A stretch of DNA of 64,000 bases from JAAYYM01 sp964638005 (GTDB lineage Bacteria > Bacillota > Clostridia > Lachnospirales > Lachnospiraceae), in NCBI GenBank assembly GCA_964638005.1, contig CAZWXS010000001.1, forward strand, positions 1 through 64,000, written 5' to 3'. Shown here piece after piece: positions 15,117-24,271 of this stretch. Position 1 is the stretch's first letter, and each line of letters starts with the position of its first letter. The translations under genes were made by a program, and so were the position numbers. The notes under the pieces were generated by a model, which saw nothing but the letters and a program-made list of their open reading frames with translations, had not been told where the DNA came from and searched no databases.

Positions 15117-16226
15117 TTATGTCATATAATTAGGTGTCTGCAACCGTACATTGATTACAAAACCCATTCCGATAAACAGACTCACCAGAGAGGTCATGCC
15201 GTAGCTGACAAACGGAAGCGGGATTCCCGTATTCGGCAGCAAACCTGTTGTAACGCCTATGTTGATGAAGCTCTGAACGCCTACAAGACCCGCCATTCCG
15301 GAAGCAATCAACTCCCCTGCAAGATCTTTACTCTTCCGTGCGACCATGATGCATTCTATCGCAATCAGTGCCAGCAAAATGATGATAGCACAACAACCGA
15401 TAAAGCCCAACTCTTCTCCTACGATTGCAAAGATGAAGTCTGTCTGCGGTTCTGAAATGAAATTACCGTTTTTAACAGAGCCGACCACATTGTTGGCGAG
15501 TCCCTTTCCATATAACTGACCGGAACCGATTGCAGTCACAGAGTTCGTCTGCTGATAGGCAATGTCCGGATATTTCTCGGGATGGAGCCATGCCAGGATA
15601 CGCTCCTGCTGATACTCATTGATCAGCTTCTGTCCCGGCTTCAAAACGATGTTCATAAATACGATTGCTGACGGCACCGCTACCACCAGTATTGCGCCGA
15701 TCAGCTTATAACTGACACCTCCTACGAACAGCAATACACAAAAGAGAACACATGTCATAATCGTTGTAGAAAGATCCGGCTGTTCATATATAAAATAGAG
15801 CGGCGGCACAAGTAATATAACCATAAGAGCCAGAATAGCAAACGTATTTAACGTCTCTCTATGTTTCATAATAAACTGTGCATAAAATAAAATCAATATG
15901 ATTTTAACGACCTCCGAGGGCTGGAACTGGATGCCGAATATCTCAACCCACCGCGTTGCATTGTTAACACTGACACCCCAAAAATGAACCATTGCAAGCA
16001 ATGCGAGCCCGACAAAATACCACAGCCATGAGAATTTCAGAATAAAGCTGTAATCAATCAGGGATACGATGATCATACAGACAAATCCAAAGATTAATCC
16101 ATAGATCTGATTATCCTGTACGGATTCCTTTGCGCTCCCGATGACCATGATGCCAAGTATGGAAACTGCAAGCATCAATAAAACCAATTTAAAATCATAT
16201 TTTCTGAAATCATATTTCTTAAACAT
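15117..16226 (-). CDS. rodA: Rod-shape SEDS glycosyltransferase RodA (FtsW/RodA family)
   Basis: SEDS proteins polymerise lipid II into glycan strands, working with a class B penicillin-binding protein. The 369-residue protein has about ten membrane segments and family stretches such as NNATRWVEIFGIQFQPSEVVK near 88-108 (shown here in part) and the C-terminal TGIPLPFVSYG motif. Placement after pbp2, mreBCD and minCDE favours RodA (elongation) over FtsW. It directly follows minE by four bases. Confidence 0.92.
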   Translation of the reverse strand: MFKKYDFRKYDFKLVLLMLAVSILGIMVIGSAKESVQDNQIYGLIFGFVCMIIVSLIDYSFILKFSWLWYFVGLALLAMVHFWGVSVNNATRWVEIFGIQFQPSEVVKIILILFYAQFIMKHRETLNTFAILALMVILLVPPLYFIYEQPDLSTTIMTCVLFCVLLFVGGVSYKLIGAILVVAVPSAIVFMNIVLKPGQKLINEYQQERILAWLHPEKYPDIAYQQTNSVTAIGSGQLYGKGLANNVVGSVKNGNFISEPQTDFIFAIVGEELGFIGCCAIIILLALIAIECIMVARKSKDLAGELIASGMAGLVGVQSFINIGVTTGLLPNTGIPLPFVSYGMTSLVSLFIGMGFVINVRLQTPNYMT

Positions 16227-16230
16227 TTTA

Positions 16231-16497
16231 TCATATCCTCAAATTTCTGATCGGTATATTGGCAAACAATGCCGGTACGCCTGAGTTCTTTGCTCCTCTT
16301 TTGGTTCGGGTGATCTGCACATCCATTCCTTCAGGATCTATTTCTATGTATTTTGAAATCACTTTGATCATGTCATTCTTGATCATCTCTATCATTTCGG
16401 TAGAACAATCGACCCTGTCTGAAATCAGCAGCAGCTTCAGTCTGTCTTTTGCAAGTTCGCTGGATTTCTTCTTTCGCAGGAAAGTAAATAATCTCAT
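16231..16497 (-). CDS. minE: Cell division topological specificity factor MinE
   Basis: MinE drives pole-to-pole oscillation of MinCD by stimulating the MinD ATPase. The 88-residue protein has the N-terminal membrane-targeting stretch (MRLFTFLRKKK), the MinD-contact segment (AKDRLKLLLISDR, about 16-28) and the C-terminal dimer domain (about 33-85). Its start overlaps the minD stop by four bases. MinE is frequent in Clostridia but absent from Bacillus, which uses DivIVA/MinJ. Confidence 0.95.
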   Translation of the reverse strand: MRLFTFLRKKKSSELAKDRLKLLLISDRVDCSTEMIEMIKNDMIKVISKYIEIDPEGMDVQITRTKRGAKNSGVPALFANIPIRNLRI

Positions 16498-17303
16498 CGC
16501 TGTGCCCCCTCATAGTTTTTTTTGAATGTCAAAAACACTCTGTTAAAAAGGGACTTGTTATGCTGCAAGTCAGCAAACGGGACTTCCTCTCCCATGACTC
16601 TCCTGCATATATTCGCATAAATCCTGCCTGCCGGTGTACCGGCTCCCGTCAGAGGCTCTCCCTGATTGGTGGCAATGACAACACTTTCATCATCCGGAAT
16701 CGCTCCCAACAAAGGAATGGAAAGGATATCCACCACATCCTCCACGGACATCATATCTCCGCGTCGAATCATGTCCGGACGCAGCCTGTTGACAATCAGA
16801 TCGATACGGTTGATCTCGTTTGCTTCAAGCAGCCCTATGATCCTGTCCGCATCCCGAATCGCCGAAACCTCGGGAGTCGTTACGATAATTGCTCTGTCTG
16901 CACCTGCAATTGCATTTTTGAAACCCTGTTCGATTCCTGCAGGGCAATCCAGCAGCACATAATCAAAGCTTTCCCGCAGCACGGCAACCAGCTTTCTCAT
17001 CTGTTCCGGTGACACCGCATTCTTATCTCTGGTCTGCGCCGATGGCATCAGATACAACCCCGGATAGCGCTTGTCCTTGATCAACGCCTGCTTGATGCGG
17101 CAGTTTCCTTCTATCACATCGACCAGATTATAGACAATACGGTTTTCCAGTCCCATGACGACATCCAGATTACGGAGCCCGATGTCTGTATCGATCAATG
17201 CTACCTTCTGCCCCAGACTTGCCAGTCCGGCTCCTACGTTTGCGGTGGTGGTGGTTTTTCCGACCCCGCCTTTTCCTAACGTAACGACAATCACTTCACT
17301 CAT
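16494..17303 (-). CDS. minD: Septum site-determining ATPase MinD
   Basis: MinD is a ParA-like ATPase that recruits MinC to the membrane. The deviant Walker A is GKGGVGKTTT at residues 10-19, the switch region DTDIGLRNLD lies near 38-47, and DCPAGIE near 118-124. The C-terminus ends in a basic amphipathic helix (FLTFKKNYEG), the membrane-targeting sequence. I choose ATG 17303, with GGAGGG upstream; the longer frame to 17375 adds non-homologous residues that overlap the minC stop region. Length is 269 residues, normal for the family. Confidence 0.96.
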   Translation of the reverse strand: MSEVIVVTLGKGGVGKTTTTANVGAGLASLGQKVALIDTDIGLRNLDVVMGLENRIVYNLVDVIEGNCRIKQALIKDKRYPGLYLMPSAQTRDKNAVSPEQMRKLVAVLRESFDYVLLDCPAGIEQGFKNAIAGADRAIIVTTPEVSAIRDADRIIGLLEANEINRIDLIVNRLRPDMIRRGDMMSVEDVVDILSIPLLGAIPDDESVVIATNQGEPLTGAGTPAGRIYANICRRVMGEEVPFADLQHNKSLFNRVFLTFKKNYEGAQR

Positions 17304-17358
17304 TGGCTTTTGCCCTCCATGTGTTGAAATATTGTCCCCTGACGTCCCGGCGCTCTGA

Positions 17359-18039
17359 TTAAAGCGGCAGATCATTCAGTAATTCTTTTGTAATAGCGTC
17401 AGAACAGATCTCTCCGTCTTTTACGTAGGCAATTTTAGGAACGGAACGGCTCTTTAGCCATTTGGTCCCCTTTCCTCCTGCTGTTTCCGTATAATCACCG
17501 ATGCGTATCTTGCTGGATTGCATATCCAACGCTACCACAAAGGTCTTATCATTTCCGTTGGCACCGGCATATGCATGTCCGTATAAGGTACCCAGTACAA
17601 CGATATTGCCGGATGAAATTACATTGGCTCCGGGATTGACGTCGCCGAGTATGATGATGCTCGCATCTGTCTCCAGTACCTGACCGGCACGCAATGTACC
17701 CTTGTAATACTGCCCGTCCGCATTGTTCTCATTGTTGACCAGCTGCTTGGTTGCACGAATAAAGGATTTGTTCTTCTCTTCATCCGTTCCGATGATACAC
17801 AATACCTGAATGCTGGAATTGTCAGTAATTGCGCTGACAAGCAGTGTTTCTTCTTCTGAATCGAGTTCCCTTCCTTCAAAGGATAATACCATCTTTGCAT
17901 CCTTGAAGAATCTTTCGGACTCACGGAATTTTCTCGCCACTTCCATATAAATATCTTGAAATGGTATTTCAGGGTCCATCTTGACCGAAATTCCATTCTG
18001 AAAACTTTTGATCATAACTGCATTTTTCAATGAAAACAT
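17359..18039 (-). CDS. minC: Septum site-determining protein MinC
   Basis: MinC blocks FtsZ polymers away from midcell. The 226-residue protein has a divergent N-terminal FtsZ-inhibiting domain (about 1-100) and a clear C-terminal beta-helix (about 110-220), with LRAGQVLETDASIIILGDVNPGA (given in part) and VLGTLYGHAYAGANG. The C-terminal motif binds MinD and septal proteins. It lies 28 bases after pbp2 and 55 bases before minD. Confidence 0.93.
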   Translation of the reverse strand: MFSLKNAVMIKSFQNGISVKMDPEIPFQDIYMEVARKFRESERFFKDAKMVLSFEGRELDSEEETLLVSAITDNSSIQVLCIIGTDEEKNKSFIRATKQLVNNENNADGQYYKGTLRAGQVLETDASIIILGDVNPGANVISSGNIVVLGTLYGHAYAGANGNDKTFVVALDMQSSKIRIGDYTETAGGKGTKWLKSRSVPKIAYVKDGEICSDAITKELLNDLPL

Positions 18040-18068
18040 CCCCTTTTTAAGTTCCCTTTTGTTCAGGA

Positions 18069-20939
18069 CTAATCCTGTATGATCGTTCCGTCGGATTCTG
18101 TTGCTTCACCGCTGAGCAGTTCTTCTTTATCCTCAAGATTAAAATAATACTTGATGACATCCCTTGACAGCTGTGCGGAATTTGCCGAGGTATAACCAAA
18201 GGCAATACGCGTTGTTACGATAATCTCAGGATTTTCATACGGTGCATATCCGACAAACCAAGCGTGGTTGGCTCTGGTCGTTTTTTCCTGCGCTGTACCA
18301 GTCTTGCCGGCAACAGCCATCGGCATATCATCAAATGAAGCCGTATTCTCGACAACCCCTCGCATGCCCCGATGTACCGCTGACCATGTGCTGTCCTGTA
18401 TCATAACCTGATTTCTGATTGTAGGAGCATAATCCTTCAACAGATTGCCGCTGGAATCCGTCAATTTATCCAGCAGTGTCAGGTTATAGCAGGTACCTCC
18501 GTTGGCGACCGTTGTCACATATCTTGCCATACCGATGGTCGTGTAGTTATTGGTACCCTGGCCGATTGCAGAAGATACCGGCAATTCATCGGATATCTTC
18601 GGATCGTTTTCAACGATTTCGATTCCCGACTTCTCGCTGAGACCAAACATATCAGCATATTTAGCCAGTTTCTCAAGACCCAGTTCTGCATCATATTTTC
18701 CAGTCGGATCAGTACTGAGGCGATAACCGACCTCATAGAAAAAGTAGTTGCAGGAATGCTGGATTGCTCCTACAATATCCAACGGCCCATGTGTTCCGTT
18801 CGGATAAATCCAGCACTGTGGTGAGGGAACAATCGTTTCATAAACGCCCTTACAGTCAATGGTTTCCCCAAGGCTCACGATACCGCTTTCCTCAAGTCCA
18901 CACACGGCAGAGATCATCTTAAAGGTAGAACCGGGCGCCGTTCTCTGCTGTGTTGCATAATCATATAACGGAAGCGAGATATCATTACGCAGCTCATTAT
19001 AGTAATCTGCGTCTATGCTGTTCGTCAATCGGTTATTGTCATAGCCGGGATAAGATACACATGCCAATACTTCTCCGTCTACGCTGGTCACAACACAGGA
19101 TGCAGAGCATGGATCCAATGCCAGCTGTGCAGGTGTAATCTCCAGCTTGGATATCTTGTCCATCATAAAGTTGTATGCCGTAATACCTCCACTCTCCAAA
19201 GCTTCCTTTTCATTGGTCGTTCCGTAAATGGATTGCTGTTCAAACATGGTCATACAAATTTCTTTGCCATAAATCTCATTGTCCCGGAGCATATAGCGAT
19301 ACATCTTTTTGGCAAACCCATTATCCTTTCTCAAGGTTTCATCGATATAGGCAACCAGTTCATCATATATCTGTGCGGAATCCGAATACTGCGTATCCAG
19401 TTCGAACTTGGAGATATCGATCCAGTTCTCGGCAATTGCATATTCAAGGTATTCCTTCAAACTAATGGTCTCCTCTTTCCACGCCAGATATACATCATCT
19501 GTCTTATCGATTTCGGAATCCACCAAAACACCGTTATTACTGGAAGACAGCATAGTCGTAACATAACTCTCATACACCTGCATCTCCGTCGCAAGCTGAT
19601 TATAAGGTGTCGCTGTTTCTGTCAGTTCCAGAGTCAGAGCCCCGAGTGCCCTGTTCTGCTTATCTAAAAATTTACTGTAGATCAGCCTTTCATATTCCTT
19701 GGCATCGGACTCACCGAAATGATCAATGTCGACAATATTGTTGTTGAGGATTGCATAATACACATCATCAATCGGAATACGGATCTTAGATGATGTAACT
19801 CCTTCGTTGCTGATCTCTTTGACATTATCTATCTTATCGACCAATATACCGGCCAGCTTCTGCTCTACCAGATTGTAGACTGCTTTTTGCAGATCACGGT
19901 CTATCGTCAGATACAAATCACTTCCTGCAACCGGTTCTATCCTCTCCGAAGTCTCGATGACCCTTCCGAGATTATCCACATACAGTACTTCCTTGCCCTT
20001 TTTGCCTTGCAGATCTGTTTCCATGACTTGTTCAATACCTGCTTTACCGACCATATCTGTCATTGTATAACTGTCATTGACTATGGACAGCTCTGCCAGC
20101 TCATCTGTAGATACATTTCCGATATAGCCCATGATATGTGAGAAATACTTGGCATCATTATAGCGTCTCAATGTATCCTCAGAGATATCAACACCCTGCA
20201 GGGTATCTTTATTTTCCATAATGGCAGCAACTGTTCTTTCGTTGACATCCTTTGCAATCGTTGTGAACAGATATTTCTGATAACTGTTATTGCTGATGGC
20301 ATATCTGATCGTAATGATCTGCAGGAGCTCTTCATCTGTCATGCCGTCGCCTACGATAAAAGCAGACTTTCTGTCATCAGGATCGCTGTATGAGCCGATT
20401 TCAAACTTTGCCGTTCCGCCCAGATATTCAATGACCTGTCTAGGCGTGGCATTTCGCTCGGGGTACTTCAGATCATCGATTTTTTTCCTGCCGTATACAT
20501 CGGCCAAGAATCTCAACAGCTGTGTTCCTTCTACCGAAAACTCAAATTCGCCGTTTCTGTCCAGATATATGTTAAATTCATCAAGAACCTTATCGCCGTT
20601 TTTTTCTATCATCTTACATGTACGGTATACCGTATCATTGATTGCGGCATTCTTGCCCGTTCCCGACTCGTATGTATCCTCAATCGTAACTGAGTAGGCC
20701 AGTTCATTATATGCCAGCAGCTCACCGTTTCTGTCGAAAACACAGCCTCTGGTACTCGGAAGCGTTCTCTCCTTCTTGATTTTCAATTCGAAGTTATTGA
20801 CATAAGATTCGCCTTTTACAATCTGCAAGACAAACAGACGCTGTATCAATACGGTAAACATAACGATAAGCAACAGTATCAGCACAAACAACCTTGAGAA
20901 GATTATATTCTTAAGAAAATCCTTGAAATCATTAAACAA
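18069..20939 (-). CDS. Class B penicillin-binding protein (PBP2/MrdA-like) with a large insertion
   Basis: A peptidoglycan transpeptidase, partner of RodA. After a membrane anchor (about 18-40) come the dimerisation/pedestal domain and the transpeptidase domain with STFK (Ser671), SCN (729-731) and KTGTA (879-881). I start it at TTG 20939, where AAGGAG lies 11 bases upstream and overlaps the end of mreD; a frame to 21011 exists but lacks a site. The product is about 956 residues, far longer than typical PBP2 (600-700). The excess is an acidic, helix-rich insertion of roughly 210 residues (about 364-610), between LTIDRDLQ and the DPCSASCVVTSVDGE strand. Confidence 0.9.
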   Translation of the reverse strand: MFNDFKDFLKNIIFSRLFVLILLLIVMFTVLIQRLFVLQIVKGESYVNNFELKIKKERTLPSTRGCVFDRNGELLAYNELAYSVTIEDTYESGTGKNAAINDTVYRTCKMIEKNGDKVLDEFNIYLDRNGEFEFSVEGTQLLRFLADVYGRKKIDDLKYPERNATPRQVIEYLGGTAKFEIGSYSDPDDRKSAFIVGDGMTDEELLQIITIRYAISNNSYQKYLFTTIAKDVNERTVAAIMENKDTLQGVDISEDTLRRYNDAKYFSHIMGYIGNVSTDELAELSIVNDSYTMTDMVGKAGIEQVMETDLQGKKGKEVLYVDNLGRVIETSERIEPVAGSDLYLTIDRDLQKAVYNLVEQKLAGILVDKIDNVKEISNEGVTSSKIRIPIDDVYYAILNNNIVDIDHFGESDAKEYERLIYSKFLDKQNRALGALTLELTETATPYNQLATEMQVYESYVTTMLSSSNNGVLVDSEIDKTDDVYLAWKEETISLKEYLEYAIAENWIDISKFELDTQYSDSAQIYDELVAYIDETLRKDNGFAKKMYRYMLRDNEIYGKEICMTMFEQQSIYGTTNEKEALESGGITAYNFMMDKISKLEITPAQLALDPCSASCVVTSVDGEVLACVSYPGYDNNRLTNSIDADYYNELRNDISLPLYDYATQQRTAPGSTFKMISAVCGLEESGIVSLGETIDCKGVYETIVPSPQCWIYPNGTHGPLDIVGAIQHSCNYFFYEVGYRLSTDPTGKYDAELGLEKLAKYADMFGLSEKSGIEIVENDPKISDELPVSSAIGQGTNNYTTIGMARYVTTVANGGTCYNLTLLDKLTDSSGNLLKDYAPTIRNQVMIQDSTWSAVHRGMRGVVENTASFDDMPMAVAGKTGTAQEKTTRANHAWFVGYAPYENPEIIVTTRIAFGYTSANSAQLSRDVIKYYFNLEDKEELLSGEATESDGTIIQD

Positions 20940-21450
20940 ACTTACTTGCACTCCTTTTTTCCCTGATCTCCAGCTTTTCATTGACCCAGAGGATGATCTT
21001 GTAAAATACAAGGGTGACCAATATCGTATATACTATTTCCGGTAAGATAACGTGTATAAAATAAAACGAAAAATTAAACTTTGAACGCAGCAGGAACAAA
21101 AAAACATACGCCGAAAAACAATATAACAATTCACTTCCCGATATCAGGATTAACGGAAGCTTGATATCCTCCGGATAGAATAACTGTCTGAAAAACCCGT
21201 TTAAATAACCGATGACCATATAGATCAATGCATAGAATCCCAATATATCACCATAGAATACATCAATAATAAATCCTGCGAAAAAACCAATAATCAAGCC
21301 CTCTTTTTTCCCTCTCATAAAGCCGAAAGAAGAGGTTATGATAACTAAAATATTCGGAACGATGCCGCCGAGAGATATTTTCTGAAAGAGCGTACATTGC
21401 AATAAATATCCGATGATTACTATGAAAAATACAACAATTTTTCGAAGCAT
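20932..21450 (-). CDS. mreD: Rod shape-determining membrane protein MreD
   Basis: A 172-residue integral membrane protein with five or six hydrophobic segments, the size and pattern of MreD, which links MreC and MreB to the elongation machinery. Typical stretches include GGIVPNILVIITSSFGFMRG (residues 29-48) and GFFAGFIIDVFYGDILGFYAL. Sequence conservation in this family is weak, so position between mreC and pbp2 is the stronger evidence. It overlaps the pbp2 start by a few bases. Confidence 0.92.
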   Translation of the reverse strand: MLRKIVVFFIVIIGYLLQCTLFQKISLGGIVPNILVIITSSFGFMRGKKEGLIIGFFAGFIIDVFYGDILGFYALIYMVIGYLNGFFRQLFYPEDIKLPLILISGSELLYCFSAYVFLFLLRSKFNFSFYFIHVILPEIVYTILVTLVFYKIILWVNEKLEIREKRSASKFV

Positions 21451-21471
21451 CCGTACACCTTTCCTTTCTGA

Positions 21472-22338
21472 TTACTCCTCTACCATCTGTTTCAGATCCA
21501 GTATGACAAGTACGGTATCCAGTCGCTTAAAATCAACCGTTGGTGTCAAATACCCCGACTTTGTCAAGTTATTGGGATCCTTATTGATCTCCGTGATATA
21601 TCCGATGGTCAAGCCGGGAAGATAGATGTCACTGATTCTTGAAGTCACCAACTGATCCCCTTCCGCAACCATATCTTCCTCGTCTGTTAATTGTTCAAAT
21701 CTGATCATTCCGTCATTCATGGTTTCCAGATCGCCTGTAACAATCAGTCTGTCAGAGGTTGACAATACCATTGCGCTCACATTACTGCTGTCGTCAATGA
21801 TGGATTTGACCGTCGCCCAGTTCGGACCAACCTCAACCACTCTGCCGACGAGTCCGCTGCCTGCCATAACATTCATGTTGACGGCGATTCCGTCCTTGGT
21901 ACCTTTGTCGATCAAGAACACGCTGAACCAGTTTCCCGGATCCATACCGATAACACGTGCGCCTACCTTTTCATAGTCTGCATATTGCTCGTCCAAGACA
22001 AACAGTTCTCTCAGTTTACTGAGTTCGTATTTGTCCTGCTGCAGCATACTGTTTTCTATCGTAAGCTCATCCACCTGCTCACGCAGTGCGGCATTTTCTT
22101 CAACCAGTTCATTCATCTTCTTGATATTGTCTTTTCGTCCTGTTAAGAACATTCCCGCCTCACTGATTCCATCCTGAAACGGTATGATCACATAACCGGA
22201 TACAGCTTCCAATGGGCCGGTTACCCAATCTGTCGTGAACGTCAGAATCATCAATGCGATGCAGAGAATCGTCATGATCATCAATAGGTATTTGCTGGGA
22301 ATCGTAAATTTAGTTTTTCTGACTTTTACTCGTGGCAT
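21472..22338 (-). CDS. mreC: Rod shape-determining protein MreC
   Basis: MreC is a bitopic membrane protein that assembles outside the cytoplasm and activates PBP2. The 288-residue protein has a basic N-terminus, one membrane segment (about 18-36), a coiled coil (about 65-105, KKMNELVEENAALREQVDEL region) and the C-terminal beta domain (about 120-280), with family motifs DPGNWFSVFLIDKGTKDGI (residues about 148-166) and GLVGRVVEVG. It follows mreB by 17 bases. Confidence 0.95.
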   Translation of the reverse strand: MPRVKVRKTKFTIPSKYLLMIMTILCIALMILTFTTDWVTGPLEAVSGYVIIPFQDGISEAGMFLTGRKDNIKKMNELVEENAALREQVDELTIENSMLQQDKYELSKLRELFVLDEQYADYEKVGARVIGMDPGNWFSVFLIDKGTKDGIAVNMNVMAGSGLVGRVVEVGPNWATVKSIIDDSSNVSAMVLSTSDRLIVTGDLETMNDGMIRFEQLTDEEDMVAEGDQLVTSRISDIYLPGLTIGYITEINKDPNNLTKSGYLTPTVDFKRLDTVLVILDLKQMVEE

Positions 22339-22355
22339 CCCTTAACTCCTCTGAA

Positions 22356-23375
22356 TCAGTTTGACATTCCCATGATGGAATAAGCTACAGATCTGAATTG
22401 TTCTTCTCCGATGACCTTGGCGAGACCACAGGCAACACTTTCTCCTGCATTGTCGGCCAGATTCACTCTGAGCCCCGTACTCTTTGCAATCAACTCATTC
22501 AAGTGATTGATCTGCGCAGATCCTCCTGTCAGGTATAAGCCCTTTTTATAGATATCCGCTCCGAGTTCGGGTGGGGTTCTTTCCAAAATGACTCTGATGT
22601 TGTCCACAATGGACTCAAAATGCTCCTTCATTGCCTTTTCAACAAGGGTAATCGGAATACTGCGTTCTACAGGCAATCCGGTAACGATATCTCTGCCGTA
22701 TACGATTGCATCCTCTCCGGCTTCCTCTAACTCCTTCAAAGATATCTTGACCTTCTCTGCAGTCTTGGTTCCGATCATCAGATTATATTCTTTTCGAATG
22801 GTATTTCTGATGCTTTCGTCAAACTTGAATCCACCTGTCTTAATTAGACGGCTCAGTACAATACCGCCCAGAGACAAGATAGATATCTCTGTCGTGTCAA
22901 AGCCGATATCCACGATCAGCACACCTTGAGAATTCTTGACATCAATATCAAGTCCCAGTCCGTCCGCAATCGCCTTTTCAACAATCATGATCTTACGTGC
23001 CTTGACATTGGCATCCTTGACCAGATCATAAAACGCACGTTTTTCAACCTCTGTAATATCCGTCGGTACTGATATATAATAATCCGCCGGATGCAGATTC
23101 CCATCGGAAATATCCATCATGAAATTACGCAGTAATGTCTGCATATTCTGAATATCCGCAATAACTCCGTTATTTACGGGATAAGAAACATGAATATTTG
23201 CCGGAGCCTTTTCATACATTTCAAATGCAGGGTTACCGTATGCAAATAATACATTTCTATTTTTAATGGCAATCATATTTTTCTGGTTCAAGATCATGCC
23301 GTCCATATTGTTGTATATTTTGATGTTACTGGTACCCAAGTCGATACCGAATGCACTGGAAGCCACCTGTGACAC
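22356..23375 (-). CDS. mreB: MreB-like rod shape-determining actin homologue with altered ATP-site motifs
   Basis: MreB forms membrane-bound filaments that guide wall synthesis. The 339-residue protein aligns end to end with MreB: phosphate-1 loop GIDLGTSNIKIY (10-21), VNNGVIADI (68-75), and SVPTDITEVEKRA (102-114). Several positions that are nearly invariant in MreB differ: the phosphate-2 loop reads DIGFDTTE (156-163) instead of DIGGGTTE, the IEEPMAAA segment reads VEKAIADG (132-139), and LTGGGA is LTGGSA. ATP use may therefore be changed. Context with mreC, mreD and pbp2 still indicates a shape role. A more canonical MreB or Mbl may exist elsewhere. Confidence 0.88.
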   Translation of the reverse strand: MSQVASSAFGIDLGTSNIKIYNNMDGMILNQKNMIAIKNRNVLFAYGNPAFEMYEKAPANIHVSYPVNNGVIADIQNMQTLLRNFMMDISDGNLHPADYYISVPTDITEVEKRAFYDLVKDANVKARKIMIVEKAIADGLGLDIDVKNSQGVLIVDIGFDTTEISILSLGGIVLSRLIKTGGFKFDESIRNTIRKEYNLMIGTKTAEKVKISLKELEEAGEDAIVYGRDIVTGLPVERSIPITLVEKAMKEHFESIVDNIRVILERTPPELGADIYKKGLYLTGGSAQINHLNELIAKSTGLRVNLADNAGESVACGLAKVIGEEQFRSVAYSIMGMSN

Positions 23376-23381
23376 CCTCCT

Positions 23382-24086
23382 TTAGAATAATCCGAGTTCT
23401 TTGATACTGATATATTTATTATCTCCGATAATAATGTGGTCAATCAATTCTATATCCATGATCATCCCCGCTTCCTTCATTCTCTTTGTCATCAGGATAT
23501 CCTGATCACTCGGAGTCGGATCGCCGCTCGGATGATTATGTAATAACATAAAAAATACCGCGCCGTATCTCAGCGCTTCCCTGAATACCTCCCGCGTCGA
23601 TACAAGCGTCCGATTGGCTGTCCCGATAGACAGCGGAAAGTCCGTAATCAATTTATTGCTGCCGTTTAAGAGAATGACAAGTGCCTTCTCTCTTTCCAGA
23701 TGCCGATACTCCTCCATATAATAATGTGCGACCGTTCGAGGCGAATTCATAATAAGAGCTCTTTTGGCATTGGCCTTGGACAGACGATTTGAAAGCTCTG
23801 CAATGCTCTTTAATTGAATTGCCTTTACCTTTCCGATCCCGGGTATCTGCATCAGATCCTCGATAGACATGTGATGAAGTCCGAGAATACTTTGCTCTGA
23901 ATAGATGCCTGCCAAAACTCTCTTGGCAAGGTCTACAGAGGTCTCTCCGCGCGTACCGGTGCGAAGGATAATTGCAAGCAGCTCCGCATCCGATAATGCG
24001 GTTGCTCCGACCTCCTCAAAACGTTCATACGGACGTTCACCAAAAGGTAATTCCTTAAGTGTTACGTGTGTCTTTGTGTTTTCCAT
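23382..24086 (-). CDS. radC: RadC family protein (JAB/MPN domain)
   Basis: A 234-residue protein with an N-terminal helix-hairpin-helix region (about 60-85, MQIPGIGKVKAIQLKS) and a C-terminal MPN/JAB domain carrying the metal motif HNHPSGDPTPSDQD (about 182-195), preceded by the conserved Glu near 143. The old assignment to DNA repair is doubtful; the biochemical role is unsettled. It is the first gene of the mre-min operon, a widespread Firmicutes order, and starts at ATG 24086 after AAAGAGG. Confidence 0.93.
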   Translation of the reverse strand: MENTKTHVTLKELPFGERPYERFEEVGATALSDAELLAIILRTGTRGETSVDLAKRVLAGIYSEQSILGLHHMSIEDLMQIPGIGKVKAIQLKSIAELSNRLSKANAKRALIMNSPRTVAHYYMEEYRHLEREKALVILLNGSNKLITDFPLSIGTANRTLVSTREVFREALRYGAVFFMLLHNHPSGDPTPSDQDILMTKRMKEAGMIMDIELIDHIIIGDNKYISIKELGLF

Positions 24087-24181
24087 GGTTTCCTCTTTCT
24101 GATCTGTTCAAAACCGGAGGAAAGTCCTTCAAAAGCCACATATTGTTGCATTTTAGCCCTCACATGGCACAACATATAGTA

Positions 24182-24210
24182 ATACTATCACATTTTGCGC
24201 ATTCTGTACA
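24182..24210 (-). promoter_or_regulatory. Probable promoter of the radC-mre-min operon
   Basis: On the minus strand TGTACA (24205-24210) lies 17 bases from TAGTAT (24182-24187), with TG one base before the -10 as in extended -10 promoters. It is about 95 bases before radC. The rest of this 185-base gap shows no strong terminator for the upstream gene. Confidence 0.45.
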
Positions 24211-24271
24211 CCGTTATTGTCTTAATTTTCTGTGAATTTTCTCGACAAAATATGCAGTCTTCACTAAATGT

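Noticed and set aside
20940..21011. Longer pbp2 start inside mreD
   Set aside because: No ribosome site, and the added sequence is antisense-like overlap with the mreD end; the AAGGAG site supports the start near 20939.
24100..24181. Possible inverted repeat ATATTGTTGC/GCACAACATAT before radC
   Set aside because: The arms match only after shifting by two bases and no T run follows, so it is not a credible terminator or operator.
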